Source: Bacteroidales bacterium (lineage in GTDB: Bacteria > Bacteroidota > Bacteroidia > Bacteroidales > FEN-979). From it: 40,531 bases of DNA. The DNA lies in the NCBI GenBank assembly GCA_023231065.1, contig JALNWE010000024.1, positions 1-40,531 of the forward strand, read 5' to 3'. Below, one piece after another: positions 1 through 9,351 of the stretch. Each line of letters opens with the position of its first letter. Within the stretch, counting starts at the first letter, position 1. The notes beneath the pieces are model-generated. The model did no database searches. It was given only the letters and a program-made list of their open reading frames with translations, and was not told the DNA's origin. The position numbers were made by a program, and so were the translations under genes.

Positions 1-1
1 C

Positions 2-1252
2 CCGGTTGCCCTTACGGTTAATCTGACCGGTACGGCGCCCTGGAGCATAACCTATTCCGATGGCGCCATTTCAACAACCATCGACAATATAGCTGCAACT
101 CCTTTCACCTTTGAAGTATCGCCGGCTGTTACCACAACCTATACTTTATTAAGCGTAAGCGATGCTTTATGTACAGCGGTTGGCGCTGGCGAAGCAGTGG
201 TTACAGTGAACCCATTGTTACCGGTAAGCGTGACAATAGTGGCCGATCCTGCAGGAACGATCTGCAGTGGCACAACGGTTACCTTTACTGCTACTCCGGT
301 CAATGGAGGATCAACGCCGATCTATCAATGGTATGTTAATAATCTACCGGTAGGAACCGATAATTATCAGTACACTTCTACTGATTTAGCCAATGCGGAC
401 GTGGTAAAAGTTGTAATGATTTCAAGCGAAACCTGTACATCAGGATCACCGGCTACTTCAAACAGCATAGTCATGACGGTTAATCCGATTCTGGTTGCCA
501 GCGTTAGCATTGTAGCCGATCCTGAAGGAGCCATCTGTGAGGGCGCCTCAGTTACCTTCACTGCAACCCCTGTACATGGAGGAACCGCCCCGGTATATCA
601 ATGGTATCTGAATGGTTCGCCGGTTGGTACGAACAACGCCCAATATACGAATGTAGCCCTGGAAGATAATGATCAGGTTTACGTGGTCATGACTTCCAAT
701 GCAAGTCCGTGTTTAATTGGCTCGCCGGCCACTTCAAATACAGTTGTGATGACCGTTAATCCTATTCCCGAGAAACCGACTATTACAAAAGTTCTGCTTG
801 TCCTTACCAGCAGCGCCCCTGAAGGAAATCAATGGTATTATGAAGGTAATATCATCGAAGGGGCCACAAACCAAACCTATACCGTAACCCATAATACGGG
901 GTATTATTCGGTCATGGTGACATTGGAAGGATGTCCTTCAGAGATGTCAGAACCGGTATGGGTCGATGTGGTAGGCGTTCCTGAACATTCAAACGAAACC
1001 ACCTTTGATGTTTATCCTGTACCAAACAAAGGCCAGTTCACAATCTCGGTTACCAATGCCAGGAATATGAACTACTCTATCGTTATTTATAACCAGCTTG
1101 GTTCAAAAATTTATGAAGTGAAAGATATTACAGAAATAAATGGAAAAATTCTTGAACAAATTGATATCAGTTCAGCCCCTGATGGAATTTACTGGGTTGA
1201 ATTGGTGGGCGATGATTCCAAAATCGTAAAGAAGGTTATAATTAATAAGTAA
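2..1252 (+). CDS. C-terminal part of a secreted Ig/PKD-like repeat protein with a T9SS sorting domain (5' end outside window)
   Basis: The frame is open from the left edge (base 2), so the GTG at 197 is internal and the gene is truncated by the window. The visible product of about 416 residues has two near-identical modules of roughly 95 residues, each containing VTFTATPV, a YQWY core strand and a closing SPATSN...MTVNP. These resemble the PKD/Ig-like modules of large Bacteroidota adhesins. A shorter degenerate module with NQWYYEG follows. The last 80 residues are a type A T9SS sorting domain: FDVYPVPNKGQF, a central IVIYNQLG strand, and a terminal GIYWVELVGDDSKIVKKVIINK-like end. By family knowledge this domain directs export through the T9SS pore and attachment to the cell surface. 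The native substrate is unknown. The gene converges on the next gene and is closed by a strong hairpin. Confidence 0.9.
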   Translation, partial: PVALTVNLTGTAPWSITYSDGAISTTIDNIAATPFTFEVSPAVTTTYTLLSVSDALCTAVGAGEAVVTVNPLLPVSVTIVADPAGTICSGTTVTFTATPVNGGSTPIYQWYVNNLPVGTDNYQYTSTDLANADVVKVVMISSETCTSGSPATSNSIVMTVNPILVASVSIVADPEGAICEGASVTFTATPVHGGTAPVYQWYLNGSPVGTNNAQYTNVALEDNDQVYVVMTSNASPCLIGSPATSNTVVMTVNPIPEKPTITKVLLVLTSSAPEGNQWYYEGNIIEGATNQTYTVTHNTGYYSVMVTLEGCPSEMSEPVWVDVVGVPEHSNETTFDVYPVPNKGQFTISVTNARNMNYSIVIYNQLGSKIYEVKDITEINGKILEQIDISSAPDGIYWVELVGDDSKIVKKVIINK

Positions 1253-1280
1253 AGAGCAAGCTGCTCAAAATAAAATGGTA

Positions 1281-1312
1281 AAAAAAACCTGCCGGATCCG
1301 GCAGGTTTTTTT
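1281..1312. terminator. Bidirectional intrinsic terminator
   Basis: A perfect palindrome (arms AACCTGCCGGA and TCCGGCAGGTT) is flanked by an A-run on the left and a T-run on the right. It lies between two convergent genes ending at 1252 (+) and 1326 (-), so it can terminate both. Confidence 0.9.
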
Positions 1313-1325
1313 ATTAGTATTTTTC

Positions 1326-3191
1326 TTACTTCAGCTTGTCTGCAATTTTTTCATAGTAAGAAGCTTTTGAAGGATCTCCCAGAAATTTGTATAAAACGAT
1401 CAGGTTTTTATAAACGAAAAGAGAATTTGGATCTATAGCGATTGCTTTCTCATAATAACTTATTGCAGAAGAAAACTGATTCAGGTTTTGGTAGGCAACC
1501 CCAATATTCCCTAATACTTTTGCATCATCAGGATCGAATCCCAGTAATTTAAGGAAAGTATCGAGAGCGTTTTTCCATTCTCCCCGCTCACTGTAAATAT
1601 TGGAAAGGTTCATCAGGGCTTCTTTATAATCAGGCCGAACAGCCAAAGCTGATTTGAAAGCCGCCATCGCGCTGTCTTTTTTACCGGCCTGATAATAGGA
1701 TAATCCTAAATTGTACCAGGCATGGGAGTATAACGGATAAATAGTCACACTTTTTTTATAATGGTCAATGGACTTTTTAAGGGAGTTTGTGCAGGTAACC
1801 GGATCCTTTTCATTCATTCCCTTCTCATAGAATGCCAAACCCAGGGCGAATTGAGTTTTTGCACTGTTCGGACTGACTTTTACGCCGGATAAAAACAGGG
1901 ATAAGTTGTTGTTCCAGTCCGGATTACGGCGAATTGTAAGAAAGGAATATGTAAATACCAAAAGAAAGAAAACAACATAGGCGCCCCTCGCGATATATGG
2001 TGAAGGACCCGGAATTTTGTTGAATAACCGATAAACGACCACGACGATGGCAATACAAAAAGCCAGCAAGGGAGTATATAAAAACCGTTCACCAAAAGTG
2101 GCCCCGATTTTAACAATAAGATTTGAACTTACTGAGAAGGTGATAAAAAAGAAAGCGATACAAAATGCGAAAATATTTTTCTTTTTCAGTGTAAGGAGGC
2201 AATATATCCCCAGGGTAGTATAAATTAAAAGTGATCCGATAGCCCTCCAATCCGTCCAGGTAGTGATAGGGATCTGGTTAAAGGAGTAATCGTAACATAA
2301 CGGATAAGGGACCACTAACAATTTCAGGTACATGCCAAGGGTGACAAAGGTTGTGGCTAACATATCAGCGGTATTCTTTGCTCCCAGTAAGCTGTTATTC
2401 AATATATAAAGTGTTTCTTCACGGGCTGAAAACGGATCCAGGACGGCATCGCGTATCATCAAATACAGGAGGGCGACCATGATAAAAGGGATGGTTGCCA
2501 GGATTCCTTTTTTTAGGGAAGATGGAGTAAAAAAGTAAATGGTCAGGGGAACAATGGCGACAATGGTCAATCCACTTTCTTTTGTCATAACACAAAAGAA
2601 AGATAATAAAACACTTAAAACCAGATAAAAAGGATTCCCCTTTTTAAAATAATCCAGCAGAAAAATCAAGGTTAATACCATAAACAGGAAAGCAAGGATT
2701 TCATCCCTGCTTTTAATGTTAGCCACTACTTCGGTATGAATTGGATGCGTGATGAAGAGCGCGGTTATCAGGAACGAAAAAACAGGCTTTTGTCCCGGGA
2801 ATATCCTGGACAGGAAAAGAAACAGCAGCCAGGCTGATATAGCATAAAATAAAACATTAAAAAAATGGTTGACATGGGCATTGTTCCCGAAAATTTCTTT
2901 TTCAATGGCGAAATTGGCCAAAACCAAAGGACGGTATAACTGATTATTGATATTATTATATCCTTTAAAATAGCCGTTGGTGAAAATATCCCCGATCCCG
3001 TAAACCCCCTTCTGGACGAAATGGTTTTCTTGTGTGACAAATACGTCGTCAAGCACATAATCAGCGCGAATGGTATTAAAATAGACCATGAAAGCCAATC
3101 CAAAAAGAATAAGGCCAAACAGCCATCCGGTCTGTTTTACAGGCGGGGCCGCTGGTTTTTTACAAGAGGTTTTATGGGAGTTTTGCTTCAT
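1326..3191 (-). CDS. GT-C/TMTC-like polytopic membrane protein with C-terminal TPRs (downstream paralogue)
   Basis: A 621-residue protein. After a basic N-terminus comes a membrane segment (about residues 23-43), then a periplasmic loop with an acidic pair (YVLDDVF) and NQLYRPL. Many further hydrophobic helices run to about residue 420, with HPIHTEVVANIKSRDEIL between two of them. This matches the plan of eukaryotic TMTC and bacterial GT-C glycosyltransferases with TPR tails, in which the loop-1 acidic residues are catalytic and the donor is a polyprenyl-linked sugar. Residues 440-620 hold about five TPRs (for example AWYNLGLSYYQAGKKDSA). The start ATG overlaps the stop of the upstream paralogue by 4 bases (ATGA), so the two are translationally coupled. 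A role in O-glycosylating secreted proteins is inference; glycosyltransferase activity cannot be read from the sequence. Confidence 0.8.
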   Translation of the reverse strand: MKQNSHKTSCKKPAAPPVKQTGWLFGLILFGLAFMVYFNTIRADYVLDDVFVTQENHFVQKGVYGIGDIFTNGYFKGYNNINNQLYRPLVLANFAIEKEIFGNNAHVNHFFNVLFYAISAWLLFLFLSRIFPGQKPVFSFLITALFITHPIHTEVVANIKSRDEILAFLFMVLTLIFLLDYFKKGNPFYLVLSVLLSFFCVMTKESGLTIVAIVPLTIYFFTPSSLKKGILATIPFIMVALLYLMIRDAVLDPFSAREETLYILNNSLLGAKNTADMLATTFVTLGMYLKLLVVPYPLCYDYSFNQIPITTWTDWRAIGSLLIYTTLGIYCLLTLKKKNIFAFCIAFFFITFSVSSNLIVKIGATFGERFLYTPLLAFCIAIVVVVYRLFNKIPGPSPYIARGAYVVFFLLVFTYSFLTIRRNPDWNNNLSLFLSGVKVSPNSAKTQFALGLAFYEKGMNEKDPVTCTNSLKKSIDHYKKSVTIYPLYSHAWYNLGLSYYQAGKKDSAMAAFKSALAVRPDYKEALMNLSNIYSERGEWKNALDTFLKLLGFDPDDAKVLGNIGVAYQNLNQFSSAISYYEKAIAIDPNSLFVYKNLIVLYKFLGDPSKASYYEKIADKLK

Positions 3192-5050
3192 TTAACCTTA
3201 TTTTCCTGTTTCATCAGCCTACTTATATATTCCGGAGGGATTTTTGCGCCAAGTTGTTGCGCTTTCCGGGCATCTTCCACGGCATTTTTATAATCGCCCA
3301 GACGGAAATATACCTGTGAACGGTTAAACCATGCATCGGTCAATGCGGGATCTGTTTTTATTGCCGCTGAGAAGTCATTCATTGATTCCTGGAGCCGTTT
3401 GGAGTTAAATTGAGCTATCCCCCTGTATAAATATGAAGATGCGTCAGGAGGTCCCCAAACGATAATTTTATCATAATCCTTGATGGCTGCTTTATAATTT
3501 CCTGATTGCAGATAGCACCATGCCCTTGTTTTATAGTTTGCCGGAATTCCTGGTTTTTGTAATATGGCTTGATTTATATCGCGCAACGCCAGGTCGAATT
3601 TGTTCATCTTCATAAGAAGAAGGCTCCGGTTAACTAAGCCATCATAGTAATTGGAATCAATAGAAAGGGATACATTGTAATCCTTCAGTGAGAGGTCAAA
3701 CTGGCCCATCAGAAAATAGAGATTTCCACGGTTGTTGAAAATCGTTGCATTCTTGGGTTCAATGGCAATAAATGCATTGTAATCCTGCAGACCTTTTTCA
3801 TATTCCTTTTCATCCCTTACCAGATAGTTTCCGCGGTTTTTATAGGCGGTTGCCACCTGACCAGGGTATTTACTGATGACATCGCTCCAAAGCATATTGC
3901 TGTTTTCCCATACCCGTATTCGCTGTCGGGTAAGTATTGAAAGCATAAGTCCATAGCCAATCAGCATAGAGAGCGCGATAAATTTTAATGGTTTGGAGCT
4001 GGAAAGGGAGCGGTTGAAAACCCGGTCGGATAGCGCCCCCACAATGAAAGAAAGGCCCAGGTAAGGAAGGTAGGTATAGCGATCGGCCATCATAGAGGCC
4101 CCTACTGAGATAAACTGAAGGACCAAAGCAACATTAAAAAAGAAAAAAAGGAACCCAAAGATATAATCGCGGGAATGTTTAAGTGAGATAAACACCAGAA
4201 TAAATAATCCAGCGATGATAAATGGCGCCAGATAATAGATCAGTGGCAGGGTTTCGGTAATAGGGAAGCGGGTTGGATAGGGATAAAAGGCGGAAAGATG
4301 GAAAGGGAAAAGAAATTTAACCAGATAGGCCAATAATCCATAGGAAGCAAACATGATCCTGTAAAAGATGCCGATGGCGTCCCATTCAGTTATGGATGTC
4401 TGGGATTGGGCCTTTACCGCTATAAGTCCAAAAAAAACAGAGATGATAAAAAACGGAATGGCCTCAAATAAAGATGAACTTTTAAATGGTCTTTTTTTAT
4501 AAAAACCAATTAGCAGGATGATTACAGGGAAGATTACTGCTGCCGGTTTGCATAAAACCGAAAGTATAAAAAGGACGAGGCTAAGGGTATAAAAAAGTAC
4601 GGAGCGGGATTTACTGCTAAGATATTTCAGCCAGGCGATCAATGCAAGAAGAAAAAAGAACGAATAGAGAACATCCTTTCGGGCAGAAATCCAGGCAACC
4701 GATTCAACATGCATGGGATGGATTCCAAAAAGGAGTGCGCAAATTGCCGCAATGACGCTGTTTTTATCGGTTAAATTGTAGATAAAAAAAAATGTCAGAA
4801 GGGTATTCATCAGGTGGAAGAGCAGGTTTACCCAATGATACCACCCCGGGTCTGATTGAACGAAGTTGTAATCAACAGCCAGGGAAAACATGGTGAGGGG
4901 ATGGTAATTTCCCATGAAAAACCCTGTAAAGATTTTTTGCAGGTTATCGGATTGCAAGTCTTTTAGAGTCTGGTTTTCGGTAATATATCCCGGATCGTCC
5001 CAGTTGGTAAATCCATTGTTAACTACCGGATAATAACAAATACCGCTCAC
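3188..5050 (-). CDS. GT-C/TMTC-like polytopic membrane protein with C-terminal TPRs (upstream paralogue)
   Basis: A paralogue of the next gene downstream, with the same order: acidic first loop (TNWDDPGYI), YHPLTMFS, HPMHVESVAWISARKDVL, about ten membrane helices, then five to six TPRs from about residue 395 (for example AIFNNRGNLYFLMGQFDLSLKDY). The HPxHVExVAWISxRKD signature is typical of the TMTC-like group. The only GTG/ATG start available in frame is the GTG at 5050, but it cuts off a hydrophobic stretch: the same frame stays open upstream and encodes KYLHLCLLTGILLVSGICYYP, which looks like the first membrane helix. The true start is therefore probably upstream, between about 5060 and 5160, at a rare codon such as ATT or CTG, unless an indel hides an ATG. 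It follows the T9SS cargo gene ending at 5182. Confidence 0.8.
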   Translation of the reverse strand: MSGICYYPVVNNGFTNWDDPGYITENQTLKDLQSDNLQKIFTGFFMGNYHPLTMFSLAVDYNFVQSDPGWYHWVNLLFHLMNTLLTFFFIYNLTDKNSVIAAICALLFGIHPMHVESVAWISARKDVLYSFFFLLALIAWLKYLSSKSRSVLFYTLSLVLFILSVLCKPAAVIFPVIILLIGFYKKRPFKSSSLFEAIPFFIISVFFGLIAVKAQSQTSITEWDAIGIFYRIMFASYGLLAYLVKFLFPFHLSAFYPYPTRFPITETLPLIYYLAPFIIAGLFILVFISLKHSRDYIFGFLFFFFNVALVLQFISVGASMMADRYTYLPYLGLSFIVGALSDRVFNRSLSSSKPLKFIALSMLIGYGLMLSILTRQRIRVWENSNMLWSDVISKYPGQVATAYKNRGNYLVRDEKEYEKGLQDYNAFIAIEPKNATIFNNRGNLYFLMGQFDLSLKDYNVSLSIDSNYYDGLVNRSLLLMKMNKFDLALRDINQAILQKPGIPANYKTRAWCYLQSGNYKAAIKDYDKIIVWGPPDASSYLYRGIAQFNSKRLQESMNDFSAAIKTDPALTDAWFNRSQVYFRLGDYKNAVEDARKAQQLGAKIPPEYISRLMKQENKVK

Positions 5051-5181
5051 CAGTAAAATACCGGTAAGCAGGCATAAATGCAGGTATTTGTTCTTTGGGG
5101 CTACTTTTATTTGAATTGATTTTCTTTGTGACGTAACAAAAATGGGATTTTTAATAATGTATGTGACAGATAATGCTTCTG

Positions 5182-7200
5182 TTACAAGATGATGATTTTT
5201 TTCTGAATAACTCCTTTATCTGATTTTTCAATCTTTATCAGGTAGATCCCTTTTGCAAGGTTTGATAAATCCAGCATGGTTGAAGTAAAATTGTCGATGG
5301 AATTTACCGTTGCCCCCAAGCTGTTAAAAATTGTAACGCGGGCGTTGGACGTTCCAAAAACATACAAATTTCCGGTTGTCGGGTTTGGATACACCCGGAT
5401 CGTTTCAGCGATTGGTTCATTCTGCCCAACCGGGAACTGGAAGTCCAGGGTATAAGTATTATGCGAAGTCAGATTTTCGGCAAAAACATCGATGGTTGTT
5501 GTTCCGGGAAGTGTAGCGGCAGGTACCATGATCATCATTGCATCGGGATCGATCGGCAATCCTTCAATTTGAGGGATCACGCTGGTACCGCTTGGCAGAA
5601 CGACATCGTAGCCAAAAGTATCGGGGTTAAAACCGGTTAAAGGAGCGCCGTCCACGGTCACTTCAGACAGACGTGCTTCGTCGCTAAAAACCGCATTTTC
5701 TTCCGAATAATTGGATTGATAAACCTCCTTGGAGGAACCACCCTGAACAAAAACGCCCACGATCAGGTCGGTAAATTCCTCGATGTGCGTCCCGGCCAGA
5801 TCGACGGTTTCATTGATCGTAAAAGGAATGCGGTCAGTCAGATTTGTCGTTGTGCCATAGGCATCCGGTACCATTTTCATCATTACATGATGGAAGCTCG
5901 TTTCACCGTTGCTCATATGGTTATTATGTGTGATCTTTTCCATTACGACAATATATATTGTCAGATTGTTGAAATTGGCAAAAGGAAGAATCGTAGCATT
6001 GATTGTCATCACGGTCCCATTAAGGGAATGACTGCTTTTGATCTTCACCAGTCCGGGGAGGAGTATGGCTTGGTTATATGCTTGCTGAACGTCAGATAAT
6101 GAAGTAGCAGTGGCTTCGCCATTGGTATAGAGATCCGGAACAAATCCAACTCCATAGAAATCTTTTCTTACACCACCTTCTGCCGTATAATATGGATCAC
6201 CGGGAGAAGGCCAATTCATCTGGTATTTTACCAGGGTGATTTCGTTTTCATGGCTGGTGCACCATGGAACAAAACCGGAATTGAAGGATGCACATGGGCT
6301 GCAGGTGGAACTCGTAAATTCTTCGAAAAGTGGTCTTCGCGCCATGTTGTAGCATACTTTGATAATTGTTTTAGTAAGTGTGTCATTGGAATGGTTATCA
6401 TCAGGACTTCCGTTGACTTTGCTAATCCATACAGTAAGTTCATGGGGGCCAAGAATACCTTCGAATAACTGGTCACAGGTAAAAGTATAGGATTGCTGGG
6501 TTACCAGTGATAATCCCGTAATGGATGTTGTGTTTACCGGCCCATCATCCACCTTATACTGAATTTCGACATTTGTGATTGGGGTAGTTCCGAAGTTCAT
6601 GATAGTTCCTTTTATTTGTAAAGGAGAAGCAAAGTAAACAGGGGTTTCGCTCAAGGAAACCAAACCGGCGTCATTGCTCAACGGATTAAAGAGAAGGATA
6701 TTATCAATGTAAACATAATCAAGGTTATACATATTCCCAATCAGGTAGAAACAGATCTGGAATTCCGATTGGCCGACATCGGTATTTGTAATCTGAACGT
6801 CGATTTGGAGAGGGCCCACGTTTCCGGTTGGTGTTTTTTCCCAAACAGAGGTCCAGGTTCCATTGTGTGAACGGGTAGCAACTCCAAGTTTAGGGGCGGG
6901 ATTCGAATACCAGTCGTAATAATACTTGAAAGAAAGTTTAACTGAAGTTAACCCGGTCAGGTCCATCATAGGGGATATCAACTGTGTCGTGGTGTTTTGT
7001 TGAATATAGGTGAATTTTGCTTCCGGGGCATTTCCTCCTGCATTATTGGAATTACTTGTTGACCACTGGGCCGGGATCCCATCAATAGACCAACCTTCCG
7101 GCGGCATCTGCCCTGCATCGAATGACTCCCAGAGGAAGGTTTGTCCAAAGGACAGGGTACTTAAAAAGAAAAGCACAAAAAGCAGAGATTTTGTTTTCAT
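5182..7200 (-). CDS. Secreted T9SS cargo: adhesin-like J domain + Omp28/thioredoxin-like domain
   Basis: A 672-residue protein. The signal peptide MKTKSLLFVLFFLSTLSFG is followed directly by Gln. Residues 21-175 form a cleaved-adhesin/MAM-like jelly roll (ESFDAGQMPPEGW, YYYDWYSNPAPKLGVATR, DYVYIDNI). Next is a CARDB-like beta domain, then near residue 300 an Omp28-type thioredoxin-like domain with FEEFTSSTCSPCASFN, a CxxC active-site-like pair. A cadherin-like beta-sandwich segment follows (LSEVTVDGAPLTGFNPDTFGY). The C-terminus is a T9SS sorting domain (IRVYPNPTTGNLYVFG ... KGIYLIKIEKSDKGVIQKKIIIL). It should be exported and anchored at the cell surface. Whether the CSPC pair is redox-active is not known. 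It is divergent from, and clearly paralogous to, the gene at 7371. Confidence 0.87.
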   Translation of the reverse strand: MKTKSLLFVLFFLSTLSFGQTFLWESFDAGQMPPEGWSIDGIPAQWSTSNSNNAGGNAPEAKFTYIQQNTTTQLISPMMDLTGLTSVKLSFKYYYDWYSNPAPKLGVATRSHNGTWTSVWEKTPTGNVGPLQIDVQITNTDVGQSEFQICFYLIGNMYNLDYVYIDNILLFNPLSNDAGLVSLSETPVYFASPLQIKGTIMNFGTTPITNVEIQYKVDDGPVNTTSITGLSLVTQQSYTFTCDQLFEGILGPHELTVWISKVNGSPDDNHSNDTLTKTIIKVCYNMARRPLFEEFTSSTCSPCASFNSGFVPWCTSHENEITLVKYQMNWPSPGDPYYTAEGGVRKDFYGVGFVPDLYTNGEATATSLSDVQQAYNQAILLPGLVKIKSSHSLNGTVMTINATILPFANFNNLTIYIVVMEKITHNNHMSNGETSFHHVMMKMVPDAYGTTTNLTDRIPFTINETVDLAGTHIEEFTDLIVGVFVQGGSSKEVYQSNYSEENAVFSDEARLSEVTVDGAPLTGFNPDTFGYDVVLPSGTSVIPQIEGLPIDPDAMMIMVPAATLPGTTTIDVFAENLTSHNTYTLDFQFPVGQNEPIAETIRVYPNPTTGNLYVFGTSNARVTIFNSLGATVNSIDNFTSTMLDLSNLAKGIYLIKIEKSDKGVIQKKIIIL

Positions 7201-7293
7201 AAAATTGAATTAAACGTATATGAATAATAAGTGAAAAACAATCTTGTAAAATTATAAAAGTATGTGAAATCAAATTATAAAGTTGACCAAATA

Positions 7294-7324
7294 TTTGCGG
7301 GTAATGTATCAATTCTTAATTTTG
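7294..7324 (+). promoter_or_regulatory. Bacteroidota sigma promoter for the gene at 7371
   Basis: TTTG at 7294-7297 and TAATTTTG at 7317-7324 match the -33/-7 consensus (TTTG and TAnnTTTG) with a 19-bp spacer. The predicted transcription start is near 7330, about 40 nt before the ATG. I saw no equally good promoter for the divergent gene starting at 7200 within this intergenic stretch. Confidence 0.7.
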
Positions 7325-7370
7325 CTTGGATCAATTTTAATAACTATTTACCAACCAAAACCAATTCATA

Positions 7371-9245
7371 ATGAAAAAAATTTACACCATTATTTGCTTG
7401 TTTTTTCTGGCAGGATTTGTCTCCGGACAAACATACCTGCTGGAGGATTTCAGCGCAGGGCAGATGCCCCCTTCCGGATGGACCATTCAGAATTTACCAA
7501 ATCAATGGTCCTGTGCTGCCAGTAGTATTGCCGGTGGCGCTGCTCCTGAAGGAAAGTTCACGTACACCAATGGCGTATCGGTTACGCGCCTTATCTCGCC
7601 GGTTGTCAACCTTACCGGTATGACAACGGTCACCTTAATGTTTAACCACATGTACGACTGGTATTCGAATCCTGCTCCGAAGCTTGGAGTTGCTACAAGG
7701 ACCGGAACAGGGGATTGGACTTCCGTATGGGAAATTACGCCTACCTCGAATATCGGGCCTCAGACGAAAGTGCTTACCATCTCAAATTCAGATATAGGTT
7801 CCGGGTTCCAGTTTTGTTTTTATCTTGATGGCAATTTCTACAATCTCGATTACTGGTACGTTGATGATATAACGTTGTTAACCCCACCGGAGCTTGATGC
7901 AGCGCTTACCAAAATCAAATTGCCTCAGTATCTTTCAGCCAACGATTCGGCTTCCCTAACCGGAAAAGTAAAAAACATGGGGACCACTGTCATCCATTCA
8001 TTCGATATTGGCTATTCAATCGATGGCGGTCAGCAAATAATTTCTTCATACGCGGGGCTTAACCTTGGCCTTGGTGTATCTTATGATTTCACGCATTCCG
8101 AGCCACTGGTCTTTTCAAATCCGGGAAGTTATAAAGTGGATGTTAAAGTGCAAAATGTCAACGGGGGGATAGATGACGATCCGGCCAACGATACACTCTC
8201 AACTCACATTGGAGTTGTACCCTGGCTCCCGGACAAAAAAGTTTTCTGTGAAGAGGCGACGGGTACATGGTGCGGTTGGTGTGTCCGTGGTATCTGTTTT
8301 ATGGATTATATGACTGAAACTTATCCGGATACCTGGATTGGAGTAGCGGTTCATAATGGAGACCCCATGGTGGTTACTGAGTGGGATGATGAGATCCCCA
8401 ATATCATCCCTGATTTCCCCGGGTATCCCAGCGGTACCATTGACCGGGTGAAAATGTGGGATCCGCAGGATTTTGAACAAGGATACCTTGAACAGATGGA
8501 AGCGATCTCACCGGCAACTGTGGAGATCGTTAATTTTGCCTGGGACCCCGATACCCGGATCGTATCATTTGATGTACAATCTCAATTTGTGATCGATATC
8601 TTCAATGAACTCAGGTTTTGCGCCGTGATCAGCGAAGACAGCCTTTATGGAACCGGTTCTGATTGGGCACAGTCCAACTATTATGCAGGAGGTGGTCAAG
8701 GCGAGATGTGTGGATTTGAAACCAAACCCAACCCCATCCCTGCAGCCAGCATGCATTACGACCATGTGGGTAGGGCCATTCTTGATAGTCCTTACGGTAC
8801 AGTGGGAAGTATTACCGAGCCCATCACCGCCGGATCTACCCAATCATACCATTATGAATATACCATTCCTGAAACATGGAAATTCGATAAACTTCATTTT
8901 ATCGGACTGATCATGGATCATACCGGGGGAGTGATCCTTAATGCTACTGAAGATGTTATCTGGGTGGGTACGAGTGAGTTGAACAATGATCTCCGGCTCC
9001 GTATTTTTCCGAATCCCGCATCGGATAAAGCTACTTTGCAATATACCCTTGATAAACCGGGCATTCCCAATATAAGGATATATGATCTTCCAGGCAATTG
9101 TTTTCGTACACTGGACCCTGTACAATCACAGATCGGGATGAACAAGATCCAACTGGATCTCAGTGGTCTCCGACAGGGATTCTATTTTGTGGAAGTCACC
9201 GTCAATGGCCACTCCAATACTCATAAAGTTGCCGTAACCCGCTAA
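7371..9245 (+). CDS. Secreted T9SS cargo: adhesin-like J domain + Omp28/thioredoxin-like domain (CGWC)
   Basis: A 624-residue protein. Signal peptide MKKIYTIICLFFLAGFVSG is followed by Gln. The N-terminal domain repeats the layout of its divergent neighbour almost motif for motif (EDFSAGQMPPSGW, MYDWYSNPAPKLGVATR, DYWYVDDI). A CARDB-like domain comes next. Near residue 300 is an Omp28/thioredoxin-like domain with EEATGTWCGWCVRGICFMD, where CGWC resembles a thioredoxin-type redox site more closely than the neighbour's CSPC. DFPGYPSGTIDR may be the cis-Pro loop. The T9SS sorting domain is LRIFPNPASDKATLQYTL ... GFYFVEVTVNGHSNTHKVAVTR. Surface location is well supported; a thiol-disulfide function is inference from the fold and the CxxC pair. 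Confidence 0.88.
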   Translation: MKKIYTIICLFFLAGFVSGQTYLLEDFSAGQMPPSGWTIQNLPNQWSCAASSIAGGAAPEGKFTYTNGVSVTRLISPVVNLTGMTTVTLMFNHMYDWYSNPAPKLGVATRTGTGDWTSVWEITPTSNIGPQTKVLTISNSDIGSGFQFCFYLDGNFYNLDYWYVDDITLLTPPELDAALTKIKLPQYLSANDSASLTGKVKNMGTTVIHSFDIGYSIDGGQQIISSYAGLNLGLGVSYDFTHSEPLVFSNPGSYKVDVKVQNVNGGIDDDPANDTLSTHIGVVPWLPDKKVFCEEATGTWCGWCVRGICFMDYMTETYPDTWIGVAVHNGDPMVVTEWDDEIPNIIPDFPGYPSGTIDRVKMWDPQDFEQGYLEQMEAISPATVEIVNFAWDPDTRIVSFDVQSQFVIDIFNELRFCAVISEDSLYGTGSDWAQSNYYAGGGQGEMCGFETKPNPIPAASMHYDHVGRAILDSPYGTVGSITEPITAGSTQSYHYEYTIPETWKFDKLHFIGLIMDHTGGVILNATEDVIWVGTSELNNDLRLRIFPNPASDKATLQYTLDKPGIPNIRIYDLPGNCFRTLDPVQSQIGMNKIQLDLSGLRQGFYFVEVTVNGHSNTHKVAVTR

Positions 9246-9266
9246 CAACGATTAACTTTAAAGGAC

Positions 9267-9304
9267 AAGCTGTCAAGGACGATAATGTTCCTGACAGCTT
9301 TTTT
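9267..9304 (+). terminator. Intrinsic terminator after the T9SS cargo gene
   Basis: AAGCTGTC (9267-9274) pairs with GACAGCTT (9293-9300), with a further AGGA/TCCT pairing inside the loop, and runs into a T-tract at 9299-9304. It lies 21 bases after the stop at 9245. Confidence 0.85.
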
Positions 9305-9351
9305 CATAAGCCACCGGGTTACAACAAAATCCAGGTCACTAAAAAGACGGA

